Assembly (NCBI GenBank): GCA_963965975.1 | Contig: OZ014420.1 | Location: 5,854,001 to 5,918,000, forward strand | Origin: Xestospongia bergquistia | Taxonomy: Eukaryota > Porifera > Demospongiae > Haplosclerida > Petrosiidae | Direction: 5' to 3' | DNA length: 64,000 nucleotides | Shown: positions 62,753 to 64,000 of the stretch, piece after piece | How positions within the stretch are numbered: the stretch's first letter is position 1 | How the letters are laid out: each line of letters starts with the position of its first letter | Notes under the pieces: generated by a model | Told to the model about the DNA's origin: nothing | Database searches by the model: none | Seen by the model: only the letters and a program-made list of their open reading frames with translations | Made by a program: the position numbers and the translations under genes

Positions 62753-63702
62753 TCAAAAATAGTAGGAATATCGACATTGTGGCCGTCTCTTGATCCAATC
62801 AGCAATAGCAGGTAAATTACTAACGTTTTGATGGTGTTGTTTAAGACGTGGGTAGTCTCCCTCTAGCTCTGAATAATACTGCTTGATTTGTTCAAAGAAC
62901 AACTGCAATGCAAAGTCAGCATATGTCAACTATAAAGAAATAAAAAATATATCATTTATGTACTACTTGATAAATGTAATTTGTTCCTAATTATCAGTAA
63001 ATTGAGTTAAATTAATATTAGTGTATTGTTTACTTTGGCCCCAAGTATATATCCATCTGGAGAAACACATCCTTCAAATTTGGACAACAGAAATGGAAGT
63101 TTGTGTTCAGCAGTTTCTTTTCTAACTTCTGCCTAATTGACATTAAACTTATCACATTAATATCATAATAGTAATGACACCTTTTTCACTTCATCTTTCT
63201 CCATAAATGGTAATGCAAAAATGCGAAAAGCATCTTGTATGGCATCAATAAAACCAAATAGTTTAGCATTAGTAAGATCATTGTCTCCAGCCAGTCCTGA
63301 ACTCATGAACAAAATTATCATTAAGCTGGCAACAATATATTCTCTCCCTTCTTACCGTATTTCTCTGCTAAATATCGTGCAATATTCATACTACCTGTTA
63401 CCTGATTGCCCTCAAATTCCAGTATTGGTAAAACACCAAATGGTGTAGCTAAACACAACATATATTATGTATATATCCTATTCTACTATTTGATAGTACT
63501 AGTCTTGCGTGGCCAGATGTTCTGGCTACGTGAGACTGTAATAGTACTAACTGTCCTTCATTGCAGTCCATTCTTCTACAGGTACTCTGATGTCTTCATA
63601 GTTAATACCAGCATAAGCAAAAATGTATCTGGAGAGCTCAGCACGTCCTAAGAAATTGAAGTAAATCAACTTGTGCAGAGCCATGTGGTGGATCTTGACC
63701 AT
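62753..63702 (-). CDS. Sigma-class glutathione S-transferase (hematopoietic prostaglandin-D-synthase-like)
   Basis: Sigma-class GSTs conjugate glutathione; some members isomerise prostaglandin H2. The start ATG at 63702 gives MVKIHHMALHKLIYFNFLGR, with the expected catalytic Tyr at residue 14 and RAELSRYIFAYAGINYED beyond it. Exon 1 ends ...AMKDA before GTTAGT, and the next exon continues TPFGVLPILEFEG, the cis-Pro glutathione-binding segment, then VTGSMNIARYLAEKYG with the Ser that contacts glutathione. The helical C-terminal domain follows (FGFIDAIQDAFRIFALPF, LTYADFALQLFFEQI) and ends RRPQCRYSYYF with the stop at 62755-62753. Five short exons, near-usual family length of about 200 residues. 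A TTGTAG acceptor just before the start suggests an upstream untranslated exon. Confidence 0.92.
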
Positions 63703-64000
63703 TTGCAGCCACACCCTACAATCTAATTATTATTAATTAACTATTTTCATTTGGACTCAAAGAACTTTTAGTAATCTAAAAGAAAAGGCAGGATCTGTTA
63801 CTACTATGTGTGTGTTTTAGAGTATTTGGCTGATTAGTTTAATCATTAAGTTATATTGACTTGCATATAATATTATAATATGTATTAATTTAGAAATAAT
63901 TTATTAGTAATATTTCTTTATAAAAAACAGTCATTTTTTCACAAAAACAGTAGGAAACTGTAGGAAAATACAGTAAGAAAGGCAGCACCATGTAATTTTT
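63703..64000. other. Upstream of the GST gene, no gene seen
   Basis: AT-rich sequence likely holding the GST promoter or a 5' untranslated exon. Nothing further recognised before the window edge. Confidence 0.4.

Overview
The window reads as nuclear DNA of an intron-rich, AT-rich, compact animal genome, most likely a demosponge such as Amphimedon queenslandica. The organism is inferred from gene content and style and was not checked by a search. Introns are short (about 45-1000 bp), exons join in consistent phases, and genes sit a few hundred bases apart on both strands. The content is metazoan: splicing factor SF1, lipin, STAM, ADRM1/Rpn13, TMCC, PTRHD1, a sigma-class GST, and a DEATH/NACHT/LRR receptor of the kind expanded in sponges.

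Region 1 (1-25280) is a head-to-tail tandem array of about 9.8 kb units. Each unit carries a 22-exon plus-strand gene for a large membrane protein: signal peptide, glycosylation-rich right-handed beta-helix ectodomain, Cys-rich stalk, about eight membrane spans and a charged cytoplasmic tail. Copy A is cut by the window start; copies B and C look complete. Between copies lies a minus-strand chimera. It joins a piece of the neighbouring SF1 gene, introns included, to the 5' end of another beta-helix gene. The two chimeras carry different frameshifts and look dead. The array ends where its last unit abuts the 3' end of the intact SF1 gene.

Region 2 (25329-44156) is mostly housekeeping. It holds SF1 (minus), two tandem phytanoyl-CoA-dioxygenase-like genes (plus) with a relic of a third, PTRHD1 (plus), lipin (minus) and a TMCC-family gene (plus). 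One TMCC intron holds a 49-bp satellite interrupted by a small hAT-like element.

Region 3 (44736-56060) holds an NLR gene. Its first exon encodes a hydrophobic leader ending in a perfect 2A ribosome-skipping motif. This is followed by two DEATH-like domains separated by a Pro-rich linker, then NACHT and LRR-like repeats. One in-frame TGA replaces the conserved Arg codon of the NACHT IVTSRP motif. The convergent 3' ends of the NLR and STAM genes were tandemly duplicated, leaving a STAM fragment and an NLR fragment on either side of about 3.8 kb of repeat-rich DNA.

Region 4 (55402-63702) holds STAM, ADRM1 and a sigma-class GST, all on the minus strand, with a poorly understood 1.5 kb gap before the GST. 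No tRNA, rRNA or CRISPR array was seen. Exon coordinates were derived by eye from GT/AG sites and reading-phase consistency.
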